Below are positions 56,173 to 63,549 of a stretch of DNA of 64,000 nt, one piece after another. Made by a program: the position numbers and the translations under genes. Where the stretch lies: the NCBI RefSeq assembly GCF_040581405.1, contig NZ_CP137157.1, positions 266,001-330,000 of the forward strand. The letters run 5' to 3'. Under the pieces are notes generated by a model. That model made no database searches, had not been told where the DNA came from, and saw only the letters and a program-made list of their open reading frames with translations. The first letter of the stretch is position 1; the number at the start of each line of letters is the position of its first letter. The DNA comes from Komagataeibacter sucrofermentans DSM 15973. GTDB lineage: Bacteria; Pseudomonadota; Alphaproteobacteria; Acetobacterales; Acetobacteraceae.

Positions 56173-57101
56173 TGTCGTCGCTGCACGAACTGGCGCATGC
56201 CAAGATCAACCTGTACCTGCATGTCACGGGGCGACGGCAGGCGGATGGCTACCACCTGCTTGACAGCCTTGCCGTATTTGCAGGTGCTGCGGACCGGCTG
56301 GACCTGAAAATGGGTAGCGGGCGTGGTGGCCATGTCGCGCTGGACATCACGGGCCGGTTTTGTGCCGGGCTGGGCAGCGAGGACTGCGCCGATAACCTGA
56401 TCGTGCGCGCAGGGGCGATGCTGCGCGAGCAGATAGGCACGGATGCCGCACGCGCCCTGCCGGATGTAGAGATCACGCTGCACAAGGAACTGCCGGTGGC
56501 CTCGGGCATTGGCGGCGGCTCGGCCGATGCTGCCGCCGCCCTGAGGCTTTTGCTGCGGGTTTGGAATCTCGACCTGCCACGCGCCACGCTCATGGCGCTG
56601 GCCACGCGGCTTGGTGCGGATGTACCGGTCTGCCTTGAGCAGTGTGCCGCGCGCATGGAAGGAATCGGCGAGGAACTCTCGCCCGCGCCCGGGTTGCCGC
56701 CCTGTGGCATGATGCTGGTCAATTGCGGGCAGAGCGTATCCACCCCGCAGGTGTTCAAAACGCGCGCGCCGGTCTTTACCCCCCGCGCCACGTTGCCCCC
56801 CGCCTGGGTCACGCTGGCCGATATGGTGCGCGACCTTGCCGCCCAGACCAACGACCTGCAGGAGGCCGCCTGCGCCATCCGCCCGGAAATCATGACCGTG
56901 CTCGACGCCCTGCGTGCAGCACCCGGCTGCCGCCTTGCGCGCATGAGTGGCTCGGGGGCCACGTGCTTTGCCCTGTTCGACAGCCCCGAGGCCGCCCGTG
57001 CCGCACAGGCGGCCGTGCAGCAGGCTGGCGCGCACTGGTGGGTGTGGGCGGGTGACCTGTGCCGCAGCACGACTGAGGCACGAACGTCCATTCCCGCCTG
57101 A
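56172..57101 (+). CDS. ispE: 4-diphosphocytidyl-2-C-methyl-D-erythritol kinase
   Basis: 309 aa. A GHMP kinase: N-terminal HAKINLYLHVTGRRQADGYHLLDSL (catalytic Lys11), ATP loop LPVASGIGGGSADAAAALRLL, and C-terminal ARMSGSGATCFALFDSP. It catalyses the fourth step of the MEP isoprenoid pathway, upstream of hopanoid and quinone synthesis. The ATG overlaps the TPR gene stop. Followed by copy 6 of the repeat. Confidence 0.96.
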   Translation: MSSLHELAHAKINLYLHVTGRRQADGYHLLDSLAVFAGAADRLDLKMGSGRGGHVALDITGRFCAGLGSEDCADNLIVRAGAMLREQIGTDAARALPDVEITLHKELPVASGIGGGSADAAAALRLLLRVWNLDLPRATLMALATRLGADVPVCLEQCAARMEGIGEELSPAPGLPPCGMMLVNCGQSVSTPQVFKTRAPVFTPRATLPPAWVTLADMVRDLAAQTNDLQEAACAIRPEIMTVLDALRAAPGCRLARMSGSGATCFALFDSPEAARAAQAAVQQAGAHWWVWAGDLCRSTTEARTSIPA

Positions 57102-57120
57102 GCGGGAAAGGCATTTTACA

Positions 57121-57206
57121 GATAAAAGTTTTTGGGCGCCGCCTTTTTGAAAAAAGGCGGCGTCTTTAGAAGCTTTTTGAAAAAAGCTTCACCAAGAACT
57201 TTTATC
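57121..57206. repeat. Three-way-junction repeat, copy 6, inverted (ispE/SDR)
   Basis: Outer arms GATAAAAGTTTTTGG (57121-57135) and CCAAGAACTTTTATC (57192-57206) pair over 15 bp with one mismatch. The GCGCCGCC hairpin comes first, the GAAGCTTTTT hairpin second, the reverse of copies 1, 4 and 5. Convergent junction. Confidence 0.82.
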
Positions 57207-57211
57207 AGTTT

Positions 57212-58198
57212 TCAGCTTTTCCTGCGGCGCAGGGCCAGCAGCACGATGCCCATCAGCCCCGTTACGGTGGCAAGCTGGGCGTGGCGGCTGGTCAGCAGGA
57301 ACGGCATGGCCTTGCGCGTGATCATGTCAAACCGGCCATGGGCGGCATAGGCGCCCGGCACGGTTTCATACAGGTCATCAGGTTCGTTGCCCGCCACTGG
57401 GGTTTTTTCCAGCTGCTTCGCGTAGCCCTTGCCCGACAGCCAGCGGTCTGACAGGCCGGGCAGGAAGGTGGACAGCGCCCAGTTGCGCACGCCCGACAGG
57501 CCCACCCAGATGTCGCGCTCGCGCCCGAAGGCGGCGCGGCAGATGGCCTCGGCGGCGATTTCAGGCTCGTACACCGGCCCCATCGGCTTGAGGCGCTTGC
57601 CGGTGTGGTTGCGTGTCCACGAAAAGCGCGGCGTGTTGATGGCGGGCAGGTGCACCAGTGCGATATGGATGCGATCGCCATCATGCAGGATTTCGGGGCG
57701 GATACTCTCGGAGAAGGCGCGCACGGCGGCACGCGCTCCGTTTTCCACCGCCTGCAGCGGCGGCGGGCGCAGGCTGGCCAGCCGGTCGAGATTGACGATG
57801 GTGCCGTGGCCGCGACGGCGCATGCGGGTCAGGGCCGCGCGGGTGCCGTTGACGGTGCCAAGATAGGTCACTTCGGTCGCGCGGCGGATCTCATCGGCCT
57901 CAAGGGCTGCAACCTGCCCGGTTACGGTCGCGCCCGCGCAGTTGATCCACAGCGTGATGGGGCCGAGCTTTTCTTCTATTTCCTCAGCCGCCTGTTCCAC
58001 CGCCGCCGCATCCGCCACGTCGGCGCATACGATATGGGTGCGCACGGTGAGTTCGCGCAGTTCGGCGGCGGCATCATTGAGCCGGTCGCGGTTGCGGCCA
58101 AGCAGGGCGACATCGCACCCGGCCCGGGCCAGTGTGCGGGCCGTGGCGCGGCCGATTCCCGCGCCCGCTCCGGTAATGACGGCAACCTGCTGCGGCAT
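57212..58198 (-). CDS. SDR-fold protein lacking the catalytic triad
   Basis: 328 aa from ATG 58198, with GGGAG upstream. The NAD(P)-binding motif TGAGAGIG (9-16) and NCAG (86-89) are present, as is EVTYLGTVNGT. But where this SDR subfamily has Ser, Tyr and Lys in blocks such as VGSALAYR and SAYCAAK, this protein has VNLDRLASLR (Arg139) and QAVENGAR (Glu152, Arg156). The residues needed for hydride transfer are therefore absent. A C-terminal hydrophobic tail (ATVTGLMGIVLLALRRRKS) suggests membrane attachment. Probably a dinucleotide-binding pseudoenzyme. First gene after the YqaA-OsmC run on the same strand. Confidence 0.85.
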   Translation of the reverse strand: MPQQVAVITGAGAGIGRATARTLARAGCDVALLGRNRDRLNDAAAELRELTVRTHIVCADVADAAAVEQAAEEIEEKLGPITLWINCAGATVTGQVAALEADEIRRATEVTYLGTVNGTRAALTRMRRRGHGTIVNLDRLASLRPPPLQAVENGARAAVRAFSESIRPEILHDGDRIHIALVHLPAINTPRFSWTRNHTGKRLKPMGPVYEPEIAAEAICRAAFGRERDIWVGLSGVRNWALSTFLPGLSDRWLSGKGYAKQLEKTPVAGNEPDDLYETVPGAYAAHGRFDMITRKAMPFLLTSRHAQLATVTGLMGIVLLALRRRKS

Positions 58199-58229
58199 GA
58201 ATGATGCTCCCACCCGTTAGTAACAAGAA

Positions 58230-58253
58230 CCGCGCGGGCAACGCCGCGCGGGC
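58230..58253. repeat. Short direct repeat/hairpin upstream of the SDR gene
   Basis: CCGCGCGGGC occurs twice with AACG between. As CCGCGCGG is self-complementary, the two copies can also pair as an 8-bp stem. It lies between the YqaA stop (58326) and the SDR start (58198) on the minus strand and may be a weak terminator. Confidence 0.4.
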
Positions 58254-58325
58254 TTAAAAACACGATGGGCACCCTATCACGCCCTGCGGCGGGCGAACAC
58301 CATCACGCGGGCAGGGGTGCTCCCC

Positions 58326-58904
58326 TCAGATATATTTCAGCGCCACGATGCCACCCACCAGCACGACCGCGAACAGCCCGGCCATCAGCGGCAGGCGCTT
58401 TTCGATAAAGCCCTGGATCGGCGCGCCATAGCGGCGCAGCAGGGCGGCAAGCAGGAAGAAGCGCGTGCCGCGCGTGACCGCGCAGGCCAGCAGGAACGGC
58501 ACCAGCGACAGATGCGCCGCCCCGCTGGCAATGGTGACGAATTTGAACGGAATGGGGGTCAGCCCCTTGATGAGGATGATCCAGATACCCCATTCCCGGA
58601 AGCGGTCCTGCAGGGTCTGCAATGTTTGCTCGGCATGATAGAAATGCACGATGGGCATGGCCGCGTATTCCAGCAGGAACGCGCCGATGCACCAGCCCAG
58701 CACCGCCCCCGCCACGGAGGCTATGGTGCAGATGGCGGCGAGCCGGAAGGCCCGCTCGCGCTGCGTCAGCACCATGGGCAGCAGCATGATGTCGGGCGGC
58801 AGCGGAAAGACGCTGGCCTCGGCAAAGGCGATCACCGCCAGCCAGATGACGGCGTGCCGGCTGGCGGCGAGGGCAATGATGCGGGCATACAGGCGATCAA
58901 GCAT
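58326..58904 (-). CDS. YqaA/DedA-family membrane protein (VTT domain)
   Basis: 192 aa. The VTT (SNARE-associated) domain includes FAEASVFPLPPDIMLLPMVL, ASVAGAVLGWCIGAFLLEYA, WIILIKGLTPIPFKFVTIASGAA and a conserved TRGTRFF motif, with about four to five hydrophobic segments. DedA relatives act in undecaprenyl-phosphate or phospholipid translocation; the role of YqaA itself is not settled. It starts 40 bp after the OsmC gene, probably co-transcribed. Confidence 0.88.
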   Translation of the reverse strand: MLDRLYARIIALAASRHAVIWLAVIAFAEASVFPLPPDIMLLPMVLTQRERAFRLAAICTIASVAGAVLGWCIGAFLLEYAAMPIVHFYHAEQTLQTLQDRFREWGIWIILIKGLTPIPFKFVTIASGAAHLSLVPFLLACAVTRGTRFFLLAALLRRYGAPIQGFIEKRLPLMAGLFAVVLVGGIVALKYI

Positions 58905-58944
58905 TATCGGGCAATGCCATTAACCCCCTGCGTGCAGCAAGAAA

Positions 58945-59424
58945 TTATTGCGCGCTGGTCACGCGTGGTTCGCAGGTCACGGGAAAGCGTACCGAGCGCG
59001 CGATGCAGCTGCGCATGGCGGCATCGTGGTGCAGGTCGATCACCTGCTGCACGTCATGCGCGGTGGAAAGGGCGGCGTGGGGCCGCAGGATGACCTGCGT
59101 GAAGGAGAATGACCCGTCCTCGAATTCCTCCAGGATACCCTCGGCATGGTCGGCATAGGACAGGATTCCGATTCCCATCGCCGTGCACAGGTGGATGAAC
59201 CAGAGCTGGTGGTCCGCGCACAACGCGCCGAGCAGCAGTTTCTCGGGGTTCCATTTCTGGGAGTCGCCGCGAAAGGCGGGCGAGGCCGAGCCGTCAATGA
59301 CCGGCCGGCCCGTGCAGTGCAGCTCGTAGCTGCGTTGATGATGGGCCTGCCGGGAAGCCCCGTCATGTTCGCCGTTTCCGGTCCATAGAAGGGAGACCTG
59401 ATAACGGTGTGTTCTGTCCGGCAT
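58945..59424 (-). CDS. OsmC-family protein with displaced cysteines
   Basis: 159 aa. OsmC fold markers are WNPEKLLLGALCADHQLWFIHLC, SYADHAEGIL and SCIARSVRFPV. In peroxidase-active OsmC/Ohr the first Cys lies in ACH and the second in CFIANS. Here the aligned positions are Asp71 and Ser139, with Cys69 two residues before and Cys140 one after. Hydroperoxide reduction is therefore uncertain. It lies 41 bp after the histidine kinase gene on the same strand. Confidence 0.82.
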   Translation of the reverse strand: MPDRTHRYQVSLLWTGNGEHDGASRQAHHQRSYELHCTGRPVIDGSASPAFRGDSQKWNPEKLLLGALCADHQLWFIHLCTAMGIGILSYADHAEGILEEFEDGSFSFTQVILRPHAALSTAHDVQQVIDLHHDAAMRSCIARSVRFPVTCEPRVTSAQ

Positions 59425-59465
59425 CGAGCGCTATATCCTGAATTGTCCGTTACTGGAATCGGACC

Positions 59466-61061
59466 TTAGCAGACAAGTGTGACCGTCACACGTAATCCAT
59501 GCGGGTGTCGGTTGCCTAGCCGGATATCGCCGCCAAGCCCCCAGATAATGTTGCGTGAGATGGACAGGCCCAGCCCCGTGCCGCCGGTTTCGCGGTTGCG
59601 GCTCTGTTCGGCGCGGACGAAGGGGTCGAACATGCGCTCGAGATCCTCTGTGGGCAGGCCGGGGCCGTCATCCTCGATCAGGATGGTGACGGTTGTTTCC
59701 GCGCCGTCCTCGCCCGTGCCCTGGCGGGGTGGCAGCAGCACGATCCGCACGCCGTCGCCATATTTTATGGCGTTGGTGACAAGGTTGCTCAGCGCGCGCT
59801 TGAGCGCCATGGGGCGCGCGCGCACCAGCACGTCGGGCATTTCCGATGAAAACGCGATGCTGTCCGCCGCATCGAGATAGGTCTCGCAGGCTTCATCGGC
59901 AATGGTCTGCAGCAGGGCGGTCAGGTTGACCTGCCCCATCGGCTCGCGCTGCGAGGCGTCGCGGCCAAAGGCCAGGGTGGCGGCCACCATGGCCTCGAGT
60001 TCATCAAGGTCGGCCAGCATCTTGGCCCGCATCTCGTCATCCTCGATGAATTCGGCGCGCAGCTTCAGGCGCGTGATCGGCGTGCGCAGGTCGTGGCCGA
60101 TGGCGGTCAGCATCAGCGTGCGGTCGGTCAGGTAGCGGCGGATGCGGTGCGCCATGGTGTTGAAGGCGTGGGCGGCCCGCGCCACCTCGCTTGGCCCGTC
60201 CTCGGGCATGGGGGGCGCGTTGACGTTACGGCCCAGCTCCTCGGCGGCGGCGCCGAGCGTGCTGACCGGCGCGATCAGCCTGCGCACGCCCCACAGGATC
60301 AGGATGCCGCCCGCGAAGGTCATGATAAGGAAGGCAATGGGGAAGGTGGGCGAGCGGAACGGGCTGGGCCGGGGCAGGATGTAATGGATCGTGACCCACC
60401 GCCGCTCATCGGGCAGCAGGAAGGCAACCGCCCGCCTGCGCCCCGATGCGGGCGAGATCAGCACCTGCTCGGGGCGCATCGATTGCGGCAGCGGCCCCAT
60501 GCCGGGGTCGTTTTCCGGGCCGAAGCCATGCGGGCCACCGGGTCCGCCCGGGCCGTCGGGGCCAAAGGGGCCAAAAGGGCCGTGCGGCCCGTGCGGACCA
60601 GGGTGGCTGAAGGGCACCGGCCCCATGTCATCGGGCATGTGGCCGCCATTCCACTCGCCCGGCGGCATGTGGTGCGGGGGGCGCGGGGGCAGCGCCATGG
60701 CGTTGATCATGTCCGGCTCGGGGCCGGGGGTCAGCGTGATGTGTACGCTATCGGGCAGGTGCAGCGCCGCAAGTTCGCGGTCGCGGTCCGAGGGCGCGGT
60801 CTCCACGATGGCGCGGTAATAGGTGAACATCTTGCTGCGCGCGCGCTCATAAATCATGCGCTGGTCAAAATCGAACCGGTCGAGCGCATGGATGGTCAGC
60901 CCGATGATCTGGATGATGCCCAGGCCCCCGATCAGCAGCAGCGTGGTGCGCGCGGCAAGCGATTGCGGCACAAGGCGGCGGCTCAGCCGTTGCCATGCAC
61001 CCGGCGGCTTTTCCTGCGGTGGGGGCGGGGACAGGAAGGATGAACCGGAGAATGGCTGCAC
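59466..61061 (-). CDS. EnvZ-like sensor histidine kinase with Gly-Pro-X sensor segment
   Basis: 531 aa from GTG 61061, eight bases after the regulator stop; the ribosome site is weak, so the start is uncertain. TM1 is about 38-60, the periplasmic domain 61-238, TM2 239-259, HAMP 260-312. The DHp has GHDLRTP (His323), N-box Asn430 (SNLVTNAIKYG), G1 DDGPG (464-468) and G2 GGTGLGLS (493-500). The sensor carries a collagen-like run of eight G-P-X triplets at 155-178. Its partner is the upstream OmpR-type regulator. The signal is unknown. Confidence 0.93.
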   Translation of the reverse strand: MQPFSGSSFLSPPPPQEKPPGAWQRLSRRLVPQSLAARTTLLLIGGLGIIQIIGLTIHALDRFDFDQRMIYERARSKMFTYYRAIVETAPSDRDRELAALHLPDSVHITLTPGPEPDMINAMALPPRPPHHMPPGEWNGGHMPDDMGPVPFSHPGPHGPHGPFGPFGPDGPGGPGGPHGFGPENDPGMGPLPQSMRPEQVLISPASGRRRAVAFLLPDERRWVTIHYILPRPSPFRSPTFPIAFLIMTFAGGILILWGVRRLIAPVSTLGAAAEELGRNVNAPPMPEDGPSEVARAAHAFNTMAHRIRRYLTDRTLMLTAIGHDLRTPITRLKLRAEFIEDDEMRAKMLADLDELEAMVAATLAFGRDASQREPMGQVNLTALLQTIADEACETYLDAADSIAFSSEMPDVLVRARPMALKRALSNLVTNAIKYGDGVRIVLLPPRQGTGEDGAETTVTILIEDDGPGLPTEDLERMFDPFVRAEQSRNRETGGTGLGLSISRNIIWGLGGDIRLGNRHPHGLRVTVTLVC

Positions 61062-61069
61062 GGGGCGGC

Positions 61070-61795
61070 TCAGCTACGCTCGACCTCGGCTGCGAGCACG
61101 TAGCCTCCGCCGCGCACCGTCTTGATCAGTTGCGCGTTGCGGCCGTTATCTTCGAGCTTGCGGCGCAGGCGGCTGATGGCCACGTCGATGGCGCGGTCGA
61201 ACGGACCGGCCTGCCGTCCGCGCAGGAGGTCGAACAGCATGTCGCGCGTCATGACCCGGTTGGCGCGGTCGAGCAGGGCGAGCAGCAGGTCGTATTCGCC
61301 GCCGGTCAGGGGCACTTCCACCCCTTCGGGGTTGTGCAGCCGCCGCCGCCCGGTATCGAGTGTCCAGCCTGCAAAGCGCAGCGTGTGCAGCACCGGCACG
61401 CTGCGCGGGTCTGGCGTGTCGGAGGCCCGGCGCAGCACGGCGCGGATGCGCGCGAGCAGTTCACGCGGGTTGAAGGGCTTGGGCACGTAGTCATCCGCGC
61501 CGAGTTCAAGGCCGATGATGCGATCGGTATCATCGCCCATGGCGGTCAGCATCACGATGGGCACGTTGGCCTGCGTGCGCAGCCAGCGCGAGATGTCCAG
61601 CCCGCTCTCGCCTGGCAGCATGAGATCGAGGATGACCAGCTGGTAATGCCCTTCCCCCCACCGGCGGCGGGCTTCCTGCCCGTCACGCGCGGTGGTGACG
61701 CGCAGTTCATTGCGTTCGAGGAAGCGTGCCAGCAGGTCACGGATCTCGCGGTCATCATCAATGATGAGGATATGCGGCAGCGGGTTCATGGCCAT
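61070..61795 (-). CDS. OmpR-family response regulator
   Basis: 241 aa. Receiver domain HILIIDDDREIRDLLARFLERNELRV with phosphoacceptor Asp57 (LVILDLMLPGESG) and the KPF Lys (YVPKPFNPREL). C-terminal winged helix: LTGGEYDLLLALLDRANRVMTRDMLFDLLRGRQAGPFDRAIDVAISRLRRKLEDNGRNAQLIKTVRGGGYVLAAEVE. The pattern is typical of OmpR with an EnvZ-type kinase. First gene of the two-component operon, 71 bp after the cysteine synthase gene. Confidence 0.95.
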   Translation of the reverse strand: MAMNPLPHILIIDDDREIRDLLARFLERNELRVTTARDGQEARRRWGEGHYQLVILDLMLPGESGLDISRWLRTQANVPIVMLTAMGDDTDRIIGLELGADDYVPKPFNPRELLARIRAVLRRASDTPDPRSVPVLHTLRFAGWTLDTGRRRLHNPEGVEVPLTGGEYDLLLALLDRANRVMTRDMLFDLLRGRQAGPFDRAIDVAISRLRRKLEDNGRNAQLIKTVRGGGYVLAAEVERS

Positions 61796-61866
61796 ATCTT
61801 ACACCATGGCGCGCAGCGCCGCATCCGGTGTTTCACTCCGTTTCAATGGCCCTGGCCGCAGGGTGT

Positions 61867-62889
61867 TCAGGCCAGCCAGGAAGGCACGGGCAGGTTTTTG
61901 CCGCGCAGGAACTCCGGGTTGAACAGCTTGGACTGGTAGCGCGCGCCGCCATCGCACAGGATGGTGACGATGCGGTGCCCCGGCCCCATGGCGCGGGCCA
62001 CGCGGATGGCGGCGGCGATGTTGATGCCCGCCGACCCGCCAACCGAAAGCCCTTCATGGATCAGCAGGCTGTAGATCTGCTCCAGCGCCTCGGGGTCGGG
62101 GATGCACACGGCATCATCGAAATGCAGCCCCTCAAGGTTGCCGGTCACGCGCGACTGGCCGATGCCTTCGGTCACGGAAGAGCCGCTGACCGAAAGATCG
62201 CCCGATTTCACCCAGCCATACAGGCCCGAGCCTTCGGGGTCGGCCAGCACGATGCGCGGGCGCGCAACGCCAGCCTTGCGGGCTTCATCCTCCAGCCCCA
62301 GCGTCACCCCCGCCAGCGTGCCGCCGGTGCCGCACGAGCAGGTGAAGGCATCGAGCTTTCCGCCCATCTGCTGCCAGATCTCGGGGGCGGTGGTGTGGCG
62401 GTGGCCTTCGCGGTTGGCGGTGTTGTCGAACTGGTTGGCCCACACGCCGCCAGTCTCCTCGGCCAGGCGGCGCGAGACATGCACGTAGTTGCCCGGATCG
62501 CGGAAGGGCTTGGCGGGCACGAGGCGCAGGTCGGCCCCGATCATGCGCAGGAAGTCGATCTTCTCGCGGCTCTGGGTCTCGGGCATGACGATGATGGAGC
62601 GGTAGCCGCGCGCATTGGCCACGAGCGTCAGCCCGATGCCGGTATTGCCTGCCGTGCCCTCGACAATCGTGCCGCCGGGCTTGAGCGTGCCGCGGCGTTC
62701 GGCATCATCGATGATGGCCAGCGCCGCGCGGTCCTTGACCGAACCGCCGGGATTCATGAATTCCGCCTTGCCGTAGATCTCGCATCCCGTGATGTCCGAC
62801 GCATGGCGCAGGCGGATCAGCGGCGTATGGCCGATGGCTGCGGGCATGTCAGCACTGGGGGAGGAGACGGGATTTGCACTTTCGGCCAT
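61867..62889 (-). CDS. Cysteine synthase A-type enzyme
   Basis: 340 aa from ATG 62889 (MAESANPVSSPSADM). PLP fold type II: GHTPLIRLR, NPGGSVKDRAA with PLP Lys52, EGTAGNTGIGLTLVA binding the substrate carboxylate, SCGTGGTLAGV for PLP phosphate, and LSVGGSAGINIAAAIRVA. It makes cysteine from O-acetylserine and sulfide. Its C-terminal WANQFDNTANREGHRHTTAPEIW fits the CysK branch, but a cystathionine beta-synthase-like role is not excluded. Divergent from a rhodanese gene 149 bp away, a sulfur-metabolism pairing. Confidence 0.92.
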   Translation of the reverse strand: MAESANPVSSPSADMPAAIGHTPLIRLRHASDITGCEIYGKAEFMNPGGSVKDRAALAIIDDAERRGTLKPGGTIVEGTAGNTGIGLTLVANARGYRSIIVMPETQSREKIDFLRMIGADLRLVPAKPFRDPGNYVHVSRRLAEETGGVWANQFDNTANREGHRHTTAPEIWQQMGGKLDAFTCSCGTGGTLAGVTLGLEDEARKAGVARPRIVLADPEGSGLYGWVKSGDLSVSGSSVTEGIGQSRVTGNLEGLHFDDAVCIPDPEALEQIYSLLIHEGLSVGGSAGINIAAAIRVARAMGPGHRIVTILCDGGARYQSKLFNPEFLRGKNLPVPSWLA

Positions 62890-63038
62890 AAGGCAGCACC
62901 TTCGCTTGATCTGGGTCGTACCATGCGGCACGGCAGGCCGGGTGGTGGCCATGCAGCGCCTGTTGCATCCTTAACTATCAGGACGGGGGCAGGGCTGGCA
63001 TATCCCCGCTGCACAGGTTTTTCCAGCCGAAAGGAAAC

Positions 63039-63452
63039 ATGATGATTGATGATATCTCGCCCGCCGCCGCGTGGGCTGCGGTCAGTGACCGCCCCAACGC
63101 CCACCTGGTGGACGTGCGCACCCCCATGGAATGGGAACATATTGGCGTGCCTGACCTTTCCGGCGCGGGCCGCACGCTGGTGCGCGACAGCTGGCAGCTG
63201 CCGCCTGCAGGCCAGGTCAACCCGGACTTCCTGACCACGCTGGAACAGGCCGGGATCGGCAAGACCGACGAGATCTATTTCATCTGCCGCTCCGGCGCGC
63301 GCAGCATGGCAGCCGCCCATGCAGCGTATGACGCGGGCTATCACAATGTTTTCAACGTGGCCGACGGTTTCGAGGGGCCGGAAGACGCGACGGGCAGTCG
63401 CGGTCGCCTAGCGGGCTGGCAGGCATCCGAACTGCCGTGGACGCGCGGCTGA
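63039..63452 (+). CDS. Single-domain rhodanese-like sulfurtransferase
   Basis: 137 aa, with AAGGAAAC before tandem ATGs at 63039 and 63042. Rhodanese features are HLVDVRTPMEWEHIGVPDL and the active loop FICRSGARSM with Cys83, then GYHNVFNVADGFEG. It transfers sulfane sulfur from thiosulfate or persulfide. The CRSGARS loop is the common form in small rhodaneses. It stands next to the cysteine synthase gene. Copy 7 of the repeat follows. Confidence 0.93.
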   Translation: MMIDDISPAAAWAAVSDRPNAHLVDVRTPMEWEHIGVPDLSGAGRTLVRDSWQLPPAGQVNPDFLTTLEQAGIGKTDEIYFICRSGARSMAAAHAAYDAGYHNVFNVADGFEGPEDATGSRGRLAGWQASELPWTRG

Positions 63453-63474
63453 GGGGCCGTGCGGAATTGAAGTG

Positions 63475-63544
63475 AAAGTTTTTGGGTGCCGCCTTTTTTA
63501 AAAAAGGCGGTGTTCTTCCTGAAAGAAGCTTCACCAAAAACTTT
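63475..63544. repeat. Three-way-junction repeat, copy 7, inverted (rhodanese/DUF2272)
   Basis: Perfect 11-bp outer arms AAAGTTTTTGG and CCAAAAACTTT. The GGTGCCGCC hairpin comes first. The second hairpin is reduced to TTCCTGAAAGAAGCTTC, so the AAGC arm has partly decayed. It ends 5 bp before the convergent stop codon at 63550. Confidence 0.8.
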
Positions 63545-63549
63545 TGGGG

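Noticed and set aside
57212-58198. SDR gene as a frameshifted pseudogene
   Set aside because: The frame is intact from a good ribosome site to the stop, and the surrounding subfamily blocks align without gaps; only the catalytic residues differ.
60516-60599. Gly-Pro-X run as a sequencing or frameshift artefact
   Set aside because: The kinase frame is continuous through it, with intact HAMP and kinase motifs after it.
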